In this document: piece by piece, positions 54,584 through 63,600 of the stretch
Numbering within the stretch: the stretch's first letter is position 1
Layout: every line of letters begins with the position of its first letter
NCBI GenBank assembly: GCA_016788885.1
Contig: JAEURX010000042.1
Location: 1 to 64,000, forward strand
Length of the DNA: 64,000 bases
Source: Nitrospira sp.
Lineage (GTDB): Bacteria > Nitrospirota > Nitrospiria > Nitrospirales > Nitrospiraceae
Reading direction: 5' to 3'
Made by a program: the position numbers and the translations under genes
The notes under the pieces: model-generated
What the model saw: the letters and a program-made list of their open reading frames with translations, nothing else
What the model was told of the DNA's origin: nothing
The model's database searches: none

Positions 54584-55281
54584 TATCCCCGCACCTCCTG
54601 GAGGAGCCGTTTCAATTCATGGCCGACATAGCCGGCATCCTGTCCGATCAACAGAGACAGTCCGAGATAGAACAGAAGGACCAGGGCGGTGCTGGTTGCA
54701 ATGATGACCCAGACCGGAAGCTCGCTCTTGACCATCTCCAGCAACTCTTCCGGGCGTCGCCCACGAGGCGAAAGCGGTGGGATCTCCCCGCGCTTTCCTT
54801 GAATCTGGCGTGCAAGGTCCTCGACCAGCCCTCGTAATTTTTCACGATCCTGCAGCTTGTATTGGCCCTCGAACCCGAGCATGAGACAGTAGGTGTAGAG
54901 CTCCAGCAAGTCGGCGTTCATCGGGATGCCACCGCGAATACTTTCCAGTCGTTTAAAGAACCCTTCCCCTGCCGTAAATTCCCCGAATAATTCGTATTGC
55001 AGCGGCCGAGCGGCCCATTCGTCCTTCTGCGGCCAGCGCGAGTTGATGAGCATCTCGTCAAGAAATGCGGCCACAGCGTAGCGAGCTTGTGTCAACGCCT
55101 CCTGGGTCACGCCGGAGGTGCGGCCTCTTTCCTCAGCTGCTTGGAACAACTGCTGGAGCCGGGTACGGAGGCTCTCGACTCCTCCCGGATTGGTGGCATC
55201 ACGGAGTTGTACGCCGAGCACCAACAGGTCGTTGAACACTTCGCTCAGGGAGTTCGTCTTTTCGGCCGGGACGGTGACCAT
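54583..55281 (-). CDS. tssL: TssL/DotU membrane-complex protein, without peptidoglycan-binding domain
   Basis: A 232-aa DotU-type protein: ARYAVAAFLDEMLINSRW, LFGEFTAGEGFFKRLESI, LELYTYCLMLGFEGQY, and one C-terminal transmembrane helix (about 190-212, VWVIIATSTALVLLFYLGLSL). There is no OmpA or SPOR peptidoglycan-binding extension after the helix, so anchoring must be provided by another protein. Lies 6 bp after tssK. Confidence 0.95.
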   Translation of the reverse strand: MVTVPAEKTNSLSEVFNDLLVLGVQLRDATNPGGVESLRTRLQQLFQAAEERGRTSGVTQEALTQARYAVAAFLDEMLINSRWPQKDEWAARPLQYELFGEFTAGEGFFKRLESIRGGIPMNADLLELYTYCLMLGFEGQYKLQDREKLRGLVEDLARQIQGKRGEIPPLSPRGRRPEELLEMVKSELPVWVIIATSTALVLLFYLGLSLLIGQDAGYVGHELKRLLQEVRG

Positions 55282-55287
55282 GGCTGA

Positions 55288-56628
55288 CTACTCCTTCGTT
55301 GCCAGCAACTGCAGCCGAAGGGATTGCAGGCTTTGAGGAACATGGAGGGCAACGATTTGCGTTTTCTTGATTTCCTCCCAGAACACTCCTCGATCATCCA
55401 AACGAAAGTATTGCTGGCCAACCCGAACCGGCAATGTCGCAGGAGGGCGCGGGGTATGGTACAGCCGAACTCCAGGCATCGCGGCTGCCACAATTTCCTT
55501 TAGCTTGGCGGGCGAACCGATCCTGATGAATTGCGGCACTTGCTGGCGAATCTGATCCTCGCTGAGATCGCCGGCGACCACCAAGAAAAACTGAGAGGAC
55601 GCAAAAAGGCGGCTTTCCGGAACCCGCGCCACCCAGACGTTATCCCCGCTGGCCTCCAGCGCGATGGTCAGGTAATGCGTGGGCTGAAATCGTTCCACGA
55701 TGGAGCGGATGGTATGGTCCAGGTCCTCGAAGGTGGCTGCAAGGTTGTCGTGTCGATAGGGCGGCAGCGTCAGGACTTCAAGGGGTCCGGCCAACATCGA
55801 GAGCGCTCCGGTCAAACGGGCAAGGATGAGATACAGAAACTCCGGATGCACCTTTTCAACCAGATTCGCATGTTGCATGGCCGGCAAATGGGCCATGAGC
55901 GCGGAGATGAGGTGATATTTTCCCAGATCCATTCCGATGGCTTCCAAAATGCCACGCTGAGCATTACCGTAGGATCCGATTTGAGCCGTAATGAGTTCGA
56001 TAAGGCCGCGGAGCAGCCGCATGAGGTACGCCGAGGCGGAGATCCACAGACAAGCCGGAATGTAGGTTTCCTTCAATGCGACGGCCCCCGACTGGGTCCT
56101 GAGCAACTCGCCGATCTTCAGGACCACCATGTCGCTCGTGGGTTCGCCCGAAAACAAGATACGGAGGTTCTTTCGTGCGACGAGGATCTCCTGAGGATTG
56201 CCGCCCGTCGTGGAATCCTTCCGTTCGACATAGGCTGAAGAATACCGAGCGGCTCGAGAGCCCGACTCGCCGCCCAACGCGCAGTTCACGCCGTCCGTCT
56301 GCTCCACCGGCAAGGCCAGAAACACATCGAGGTGATCGACTGAGGCCGGGAACAGGTCACCAATGAGCCGCGTTTGCGGAGCCATGTCCTCTTCCGGAAT
56401 CCTGACGACCACACCATCCGGCAACAGCCCATGAAAACCAAGCAACGTGACCCGGCCGTTGGAGAGCCCGTCATGATCGATGTCCAGCCTCAAGGCGCCA
56501 TACCCGAACGCGACCAACGCACGAAGCCGTTCATTGAGATGACGCTCGTAATACTGGTCCCACTGTTGAAATAACTGCGGAGTGAGGAGCATCCCCTCGC
56601 TCCAGACGACCCGTTGGTTGTTCTCCAT
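55288..56628 (-). CDS. tssK: TssK baseplate adaptor
   Basis: A 446-aa TssK: VVWSEGMLLTPQLFQQWDQYYE at the start (the family signature W-x-E-G-M-x-L-x-P-Q-H-F-Q), then LRLDIDHDGLSNGRV, a DVFLALPVEQTDGVN strand and a C-terminal VRVGQQYFRLDDRGVFWEEI. It joins the baseplate to TssL/TssM. Lies 20 bp after tssJ. Confidence 0.95.
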   Translation of the reverse strand: MENNQRVVWSEGMLLTPQLFQQWDQYYERHLNERLRALVAFGYGALRLDIDHDGLSNGRVTLLGFHGLLPDGVVVRIPEEDMAPQTRLIGDLFPASVDHLDVFLALPVEQTDGVNCALGGESGSRAARYSSAYVERKDSTTGGNPQEILVARKNLRILFSGEPTSDMVVLKIGELLRTQSGAVALKETYIPACLWISASAYLMRLLRGLIELITAQIGSYGNAQRGILEAIGMDLGKYHLISALMAHLPAMQHANLVEKVHPEFLYLILARLTGALSMLAGPLEVLTLPPYRHDNLAATFEDLDHTIRSIVERFQPTHYLTIALEASGDNVWVARVPESRLFASSQFFLVVAGDLSEDQIRQQVPQFIRIGSPAKLKEIVAAAMPGVRLYHTPRPPATLPVRVGQQYFRLDDRGVFWEEIKKTQIVALHVPQSLQSLRLQLLATKE

Positions 56629-56648
56629 TGTGATGACCGTCGCCTTCC

Positions 56649-57143
56649 TTATTCGTCCTTCAATTTGAGCTTGTGTTCATCCAGAATCAATTTGACGGTG
56701 GGGGTTGCAAAGGGAATCCACGTGGACTGGTCCGACGACACGACCCGCCGCCAGAGCTCTCCTTCCGGCTTACGGAACAACGCCATGACTCCCAGAAACT
56801 GAACCCCCTTCCTCTGATCTACCTGCAATTCTATGGAGGTCTTCGTTTCAGGATAGACCGTGACCTCCCTCCGTTCGAGCAAATCCCCCGCCAACTCCTT
56901 CTCGTCATTCCTCCAGAGTGCCCGGAAATCCGCTCGGTCAAACCGCTCCCTATTCCTCAACTGATACACGCGCACGACAACGGACAAGGGGGCGCCTGAT
57001 TCATCGGGATTCAGCCTATAGGTCGGCAGGAGCGTGACTCGGACATCTTTGATGCCGCTCCCGCACCCGACGGTGATTCCTCCCATCATGAGGATGATCA
57101 GAAAGAAACACAGATTACCGACCACGTTGAGTCTTCTGGACAT
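56649..57143 (-). CDS. tssJ: TssJ outer-membrane lipoprotein
   Basis: A 164-aa lipoprotein with a hydrophobic signal ending GITVGCGSG. Mature part matches TssJ: LNPDESGAPLSVVVRVYQLRNRERFDRADF and a C-terminal TPTVKLILDEHKLKL-like strand. It anchors the T6SS membrane complex in the outer membrane by binding TssM. ATG 57143 is preferred (57185 adds an unlikely N-terminus). Overlaps the end of the fha gene by 29 bp. Confidence 0.92.
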   Translation of the reverse strand: MSRRLNVVGNLCFFLIILMMGGITVGCGSGIKDVRVTLLPTYRLNPDESGAPLSVVVRVYQLRNRERFDRADFRALWRNDEKELAGDLLERREVTVYPETKTSIELQVDQRKGVQFLGVMALFRKPEGELWRRVVSSDQSTWIPFATPTVKLILDEHKLKLKDE

Positions 57144-58377
57144 CCAGGTAGCCTTTCGCGAAATGTGGCGCCAGTATTTGTTCAAAGATCCTGACTTCCT
57201 CTTCTGTAAACCGCCGGTGTTTTCGTTTGAAGTGTTTCCAGGCTCCCCAATGTTTCAGGAGACGGAAGGAAGGAGGGAGACGCAACGGCCCGATTTCCAC
57301 CGGACTGGCCTCAATTTCCGTTTCGATTGCCGCCGGATCGAACTCTTTCAGTATGGCGCGAAGACTCTCTTCAAAACCCTTGATGACCCCGATCTGATGG
57401 AGGGCCAAATCGCGAAAGACCCGTTGAAGATCTGCCATGACGGCTTCTGTTTCTTGTGGATTGGACAAGGCGTCGAGAAGAAAGGCCCCGACCTGCTGCT
57501 CGTTTTCCGCCTGTTTGATCTGATTAGGCGCCCAATTGAGAATACGGGTCGCCTCCACCTCTAATTCACGGGCAAATTGCCGCCTGCCTCGTAACGACTC
57601 CAGCAGATTGCTGAAGGTGATCTGGAGAATCTGATCGATCCGCTGCGCGAACTGCCCGATGAATTCAGCGCTCATCGGCGCGGGAAGTCTTAAGCAGTAT
57701 TTCTGCGCAATAGCCAGAAGACCTCGATAGGCCGCTTCCTCGGCAGTCTGATTCGCCCGCGCTGGTTGTGCAGGAACCGCTTCGGGAGGAGGACCAGCAG
57801 CAGCGGCGGCCGGTTGACCAAGTCGCAGGCACAACCCGGCTCGGACTTTGGACAGCAGGGATTCGCAGGCTCGTGCATCCTGTTGTGCCAAGGCCTGACG
57901 CAGCAGGACCAGCAACTCCGCTTCCCGCTCCTTCGGCGTACAGTCTCTCAATTCGGCATAACGACGACAAAGCTCGTACACGAGCGCTTCCGCGTCGCCG
58001 CATTGAACAGCGATCCGCGGATCCTCAGCCATGCTGTGCGCGGTACCGTTTGCCTCTTGGGTTTGTAATGAAAACAAAATAGTGAAATCCCCGATGCCGA
58101 TTTGATCGCCTTCCTGCAATGGATATTCGCGCTGGGGCACCAGCGGCCGCTCATTCATCCTGGTGCCGTTGGTGCTCCCCATATCAACCAGCACGCAGGC
58201 GTTGGCCTTGCGTCGAATCTCTGCATGACGAGAGGATACGACCCGCTGAGGATCCTGCAACGTCACATCGTTCGAGGAAGCCCGGCCGATCGTCACCTCC
58301 CCTTGGTCGAAGACACGCTCCCATGACTTGCCGTCGCCAAAATCCTTACGCGGGTGAATTTCCAATCGAATAGCCAT
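57115..58377 (-). CDS. fha: Fha/TagH FHA-domain T6SS regulator
   Basis: A 420-aa protein. The N-terminal FHA domain (about 1-100) has GRASSND, SSRHAEI and STNGTRMN, the phosphothreonine-binding loops. A Pro/Ala-rich linker (AAAAAGPPPEAVPAQPAR) follows, then the C-terminal VI_FHA domain (about 215-400). Fha1 proteins switch on T6SS assembly when phosphorylated by a kinase such as PpkA (family knowledge). Here no canonical PpkA/PppA pair lies next to it; kinases 1 and 2 and the pseudokinase are the nearby candidates. Confidence 0.9.
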   Translation of the reverse strand: MAIRLEIHPRKDFGDGKSWERVFDQGEVTIGRASSNDVTLQDPQRVVSSRHAEIRRKANACVLVDMGSTNGTRMNERPLVPQREYPLQEGDQIGIGDFTILFSLQTQEANGTAHSMAEDPRIAVQCGDAEALVYELCRRYAELRDCTPKEREAELLVLLRQALAQQDARACESLLSKVRAGLCLRLGQPAAAAAGPPPEAVPAQPARANQTAEEAAYRGLLAIAQKYCLRLPAPMSAEFIGQFAQRIDQILQITFSNLLESLRGRRQFARELEVEATRILNWAPNQIKQAENEQQVGAFLLDALSNPQETEAVMADLQRVFRDLALHQIGVIKGFEESLRAILKEFDPAAIETEIEASPVEIGPLRLPPSFRLLKHWGAWKHFKRKHRRFTEEEVRIFEQILAPHFAKGYLDVQKTQRGR

Positions 58378-58385
58378 CATGCACA

Positions 58386-59696
58386 CTACATCCGCTCAGC
58401 AAGCGCACGATCACAGACCCGCATGAGGTCACGATGCCGGGCAGCGGCGTCAAACAACTCGATCCTCGCCTGTTCGGCCAGATGTTCTGCTGCACGCGTG
58501 GCGCGCTGCAACGCTTCCGGGACCGGCTTATTGTCCGTCGTTCCCATGTGGTCACAGAAGCTGAAGCCCCGAATCCCGGACACCAGTCGCAAGCCGCAGA
58601 TCAGCGCGTCATACCACACCGATTCCGGAATGCTGATAGAAGGTGACGGGAAGACCTCGCCCTGTTCTTTGAATCGCTCGCTGACGCGCGAGAAGAGAGT
58701 CCAATGATCATCAGGATCCAAGCCTTGAACAAGGGGCTCCAGCCTCTCGAGCAGTCCTGCAATGTGTTGCTGCACCTGCTCCAATGACCGGGACTGATGG
58801 ACGAGAAGCGCGCGAAACAGCAACATCCCCAGACTGTACAGATCGCAGGCAAGATGGAACGCGCGATAGACCTTTGCTCCGGTGTCGGAAAATACCTGCT
58901 GTTTGGCCCGTTCCAATTGGTTCCATGCTGCGGTTGGAATCGGATCCGTCACACCGCTGACGATCAGCCCGCGTTCGGCCTCCTCTACTCTTCTTGCCCA
59001 GAGATGAATCAAAGTCGCCCCGTTCCCCGGCAGCTTGAGAGCGAGGTGGAATGCGTCTTGTTCGGAACAGTCAGCGAATGAGACGGTCTCTGAAAATACA
59101 TGGGCGCGTAAGAGTCCGCGTGAGAGTTGTTCGTCTGTGTCATCGGGAAGCCGCTCAATTGAACGAAGCAGGACCGTGACTGAGAGTTCGCGGCCCATGG
59201 GCCATTGCCTCATCACGGGCGCGGCATAGGCGGCATCGAGGTTTCCGGATGGAATAAAGATGTCCCGGGCCATTTCCTTCGGCATGGTCTCGTGGACCAA
59301 AGGTTGCGCCCCCTTCGCAACGTCCAATTCCATGGCAAAAAGCCACCGGGCCGGAAGCCACGCGAACGATTGATCGCTGACACGCAGGCTGATATGCGCG
59401 GGATCCAGAGACAAATAGGGACGCTGGACCTGTCGATAGAATTCAGCCACCCGACGACAGAGGCCGGCGAATCCGCTGAGCTTCAGCCATAACTGTTCCA
59501 GAGGTAGCCGCCCTGGCTCATCCTCGAATAGAAACTGCCGGCCGGAGGAGAATTTGGCTCGAAAGGGCGGGAGTGAGTGAGCGGGCTCAGGGATGGTTGC
59601 CCAATCAGCTCCTCCTAGCAGATCACAGACCTTATCCCAAGACAAACAAGGAGCCACTGATTCAGGATTGGGAGTCTGTAGCAAAGGACTCGGCAT
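58386..59696 (-). CDS. kinase-like (pseudokinase) protein, first gene of T6SS block
   Basis: A 436-aa protein with remnants of a protein-kinase fold. YLSLDPAHISLRV occupies the catalytic-loop position but has no HRD, no DFG follows, and there is no glycine-rich loop. LACDLYSLGMLLFRALL matches the kinase subdomain IX helix. A C-terminal helical domain (RATRAAEHLAEQARIELFDAAARHRDLM) follows. No membrane helix. It overlaps the start of the Fha gene region (9 bp apart), which suggests they work together. Regulatory rather than catalytic activity is the likely role. Confidence 0.75.
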   Translation of the reverse strand: MPSPLLQTPNPESVAPCLSWDKVCDLLGGADWATIPEPAHSLPPFRAKFSSGRQFLFEDEPGRLPLEQLWLKLSGFAGLCRRVAEFYRQVQRPYLSLDPAHISLRVSDQSFAWLPARWLFAMELDVAKGAQPLVHETMPKEMARDIFIPSGNLDAAYAAPVMRQWPMGRELSVTVLLRSIERLPDDTDEQLSRGLLRAHVFSETVSFADCSEQDAFHLALKLPGNGATLIHLWARRVEEAERGLIVSGVTDPIPTAAWNQLERAKQQVFSDTGAKVYRAFHLACDLYSLGMLLFRALLVHQSRSLEQVQQHIAGLLERLEPLVQGLDPDDHWTLFSRVSERFKEQGEVFPSPSISIPESVWYDALICGLRLVSGIRGFSFCDHMGTTDNKPVPEALQRATRAAEHLAEQARIELFDAAARHRDLMRVCDRALAERM

Positions 59697-60638
59697 AGGG
59701 CAGTCACGTCACTTGAGCGGACAGAACCCCACAGTACTGGTGCAGACGACTAGGTGCATCTTCGAAGGATCGAAAGGTATGCCTTTCATCGAAATAAATC
59801 AAGCACATACAACGGAAATGGAAGCATTTAGCCAAAATGCGAGCGGGTCTTGAAAGATTTCATATTTCGCATAATCCTTGAAGCCGTCGCTCATTAGGCA
59901 CTCACTGTGCCGCTGCGTTGAAGTAGAGCCATAGAGCTTCATCCCGTTTGAATTTTTATTGAAACCCCTGGGCTCAGTTAACCTGCCGATGAAGATTTTT
60001 CGGCGAGAGGCGATTTGAAGAAAGCAAGCGATAGACAGTGCACCTGTTCAACAAAAGAGGAGAATGTTCAGAACGCTCTTCGTCAGCATTGTTAACAGGC
60101 TCTTGGTTTCACAATACTTGTCGACGGTTGGGCTATGTCAGTACTCGCGACGAAAATGTTCAACGCCAGGGAGAGAAGGTATCCACCTTTCAGACGCCGT
60201 CGGCATGACTTACATGTATTTCCTTTCAATGATGATGCCGCCAGGCTGCTAGTGGTCCGGCAAAGCTTGTGCTTGTTGAACTCTGCAAAGGCGGTCCGCC
60301 TTCCGACAGTGACGAGGGGGACTTGAAGGCGGGACGTCGAATACATTTGGCAGCTTGTTACACGAACCACTGACAGGGTTCGACGGATGCATTTCGAGCT
60401 TTTACACAGGATTTGTGGCCACCGCCTTCCATATGGACGCCGGAGTCCATCCAGAGGGAGGTTTAAAGTGTTTTTCTGAGAAAAAGTGTAGAATGCCGAG
60501 CAAACTTTTCCGGGCGCCCATGAACAGTTCAGATCCGCTTAATACAAAGCCTTCATCTCCTACAGCCATATCGCGGACGGCAAACTGGCGCAGACGCTAC
60601 AACCCCAGTCTAATCGCCTGTGAATGAGCCGACTAACC
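59697..60638. other. 942-bp non-coding region between T6SS block and TIR-NB-ARC gene
   Basis: Divergent region between the minus-strand T6SS block and the plus-strand NLR-like gene, so it should hold both promoters. No supported gene on either strand; frames at 60135-60326 and 60355-60627 lack start signals or recognisable motifs. A CTTGAA direct repeat near 59852 and 59877 is the only regular feature I noted. Confidence 0.5.
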
Positions 60639-63600
60639 ATGTCTGAATCGCCACGAGTCTTTGTCTCTTACGCCCGCAAGGACGGCGAAGAATTTGCCAC
60701 CAGGCTGCGCAAGCGTTTGGAAAGCGAGCACCCGGAAATCAGCCTCTGGCAGGACCGGGCAAGGATGGAAGGCGGGGTCGGCTGGTGGAAGCAAATCACG
60801 GAGGCGTTAGAGAAGGTCCAATTTCTAGTCCTCGTCATGACACCTGGGGCCATGCAATCGACGACCTCCCGCAAGGAATGGCGCTACGCGCGCCAACTAG
60901 GACTCTGCGTGTATCCCGTGAAGGGCGTGTCGGATGCAGAGCTTGACTGGACGAGTGTGCCTCATTGGATGAGCAAAGCCCATTTCTTTGACTTGGACCG
61001 CGAATGGGAAACCTTCATCAACCATTTGAAGAGTCCCTGCCAAGCGGCGCGGGTCCCTTTCATGGCGCCTGATCCACCGGAAGGGTTTGTCGAACGTCCG
61101 CTGTTGTTCGAACAGTTGATGAACCAGCTGTTGGACACGAGCCGCGAGAACCCCGTGACGATCACGACCACACTGCATGGAGCAGGCGGATTAGGGAAGA
61201 CGACGCTCGCCGCGGCCTTGTGCCATCATGATGACGTGATCACCGCCTTTGACGATGGCATTTTGTGGGTCACCCTTGGTCAAAAGCCTCAGATTCAGGC
61301 GGGGCTCACCAAACTGTATGCCGCGCTGACGGGTGAACATCCGGGGTTTGTCGATGAGGAGGATGCGGCCTTCCACCTCGCCCAGAAACTCGAAGACAAG
61401 AGTTGCCTGATCGTGATCGACGATGTTTGGGACTCTGCGCATTTACAGCCGTTCATGCGTGGTGCGACCCATTGCACGAGACTGATCACGACCAGGAACT
61501 TTGACATTGCCGCCGAAAGCAAACGGGTGAACGTCGACGCAATGACGCCATCCGAGGCGGTCCAGATGCTGACAATGCGCCTCCCCATGCCAGCAGGGGA
61601 TCTCACGCCGTTTCGTGAGTTGGCCCAGCGCCTCGGCGAATGGCCCTTGTTGCTCGAATTGACGAACGGCACCCTGCGACAACTTATCGAGCGCGGGGAT
61701 ACTCAAGAAGGCGCCATAGTTTATCTTCGTGAAAAGCTCGATGACCAAGGCGTCGTGGCCTTCGACCAGCGTAATCCCCTGCAGCGCAACCAGGCCATCA
61801 CCAAGACCATCGAGGTAAGCCTCGACCTGTTAACTCCGGGCGAGCGTGAACGGTACTCGGAACTGGCCATCTTCCCCGAAGACAAGGACATCCCGCTTCG
61901 TGTGGTCGGTGACCTATGGGGGTTCAAAAGTCTGGCGACGAAAGAGCTGGCGCTCCGCCTTGATAATCTGTCACTGCTGAAATTCAACCTCCAAACTGGC
62001 GCCATTCGCCTACATGATGTGATGCGGGCCTACCTTTCGAGCAAACTGGCCAATCCTGGAAATTTGCATGGCAAGCTTGTTGATGTGTGGGGAGAACCGT
62101 CCCGTTTAACCGAGCCCTACGCCTGGCGCTGGCTGCCTTATCACCTTCTCGGTGCGGGACGGAAAAAAGATCTGCGGGAGCTGCTTCTAAATTTTGACTG
62201 GCTAATAGCGAAACTGAACAATACCGAGGTCAGCGCTGTGATCGCAGATTATGCTTTCGATAGCGATACAGATGTCAGACTGGTTCGAGAGGCGCTTCAA
62301 CTGTCCGCACATGTTTTGGTAGATGACACAACGCAACTTCCAGGCCAGTTATTGGGCCGATTGTCAGCTGACATTTCAGAGGATATCCGGTCATTGCGGC
62401 AAAAGGCTGAGAGGTGGAGGACCCGGCAATGGCTCCGACCTCTACTTCCCATCTTGATAGCGCCGGGGGGAGCCCTGTGTTTCACTCTTGCGGGGCATTC
62501 TGCAAGGGTGCGGGCGGTGGCGGTCACTTCCGACGGACGTCATGCAGTTTCCGCTTCCGATGACTGTTCTCTGAGGATTTGGAACCTACAGCGAAACGAC
62601 GAAGAACGGACTCTGGTCGGCCATAGGGATTGGATTAGAGCGGTTGTTATCACTTCGGATGGACAACGTGCAGTTTCAGTGTCAGATGACCACACGCTGA
62701 GGATTTGGGACATCACGACTGGAGCAGAACTGCGGCAGATGCATATATATTTCGATGCGCTGACAGCCCTAGCGGTGACTCCAGATGCGAAATTCGTTAT
62801 CTCCGCCTCTCATGATCGGACACTTAAGGTATGGGACCTAGACCGTGGTCTTGAGAAATGTACTCTCCGTGGTCATCTTGGAAAGGTCAATTCGGTAGCT
62901 GTGAGTCCGACTGGCCGATATGCCATTTCAGCTTCTGATGACCGAACACTAAAAGTCTGGAACATCGAAACATGGCGAGAAGAATGGACACTCACAGGAC
63001 ATACCTCAAAGGTGAATGTCGTAGCCATAAGTCCGAACGGACAGCTCGCAATCTCAGCGTCCAACGACAATACCCTTAGACTGTGGGACCTCGACCACGG
63101 TGTAGAGAAGCGCGCCATCGGGATCATGAGTCAAGCCTCTTTAGTCAGAGGAATGGCAATCACACCGGATACCAATCGCATCATTTGCTCAGAGATGCAC
63201 TGGCTCCGAGTCTGGGACATAGAAGGCAAGGGACAGGGAAGCCTTCTCAGGGGACATGCCGACTGGGTCAATGCCGTGGCATTGACCAGAGATGGAGAGT
63301 ACTGCGTGTCAGCATCAGACGACCGTACGCTCAAGGTTTGGAACCTACGACGCGGCTTGGACCGCGAGAGCTTCACTGGGCATGCGACTCAGGTGAGGGC
63401 GCTCGCGGTTACCCATGATGGACGTCGTGCAATTTCCTCTTCCTCGGACGGCACAATGGTCGTCTGGGATGTCGAGCGCCTAGAAAAGCTGCGCGTGTTC
63501 AAGGGACAAGGCCTCTGGCATTTAGTGCACATACCCAAGAGCCGGCGGGCTCTCTATGCGGCCGGCGAACGATACATTCGCGTCATGAGTCTGGAGACTG

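Noticed and set aside
60355-60627. 90-aa plus-strand frame upstream of the TIR-NB-ARC gene
   Set aside because: No ribosome binding site, motif or coding-like composition; probably leader sequence.
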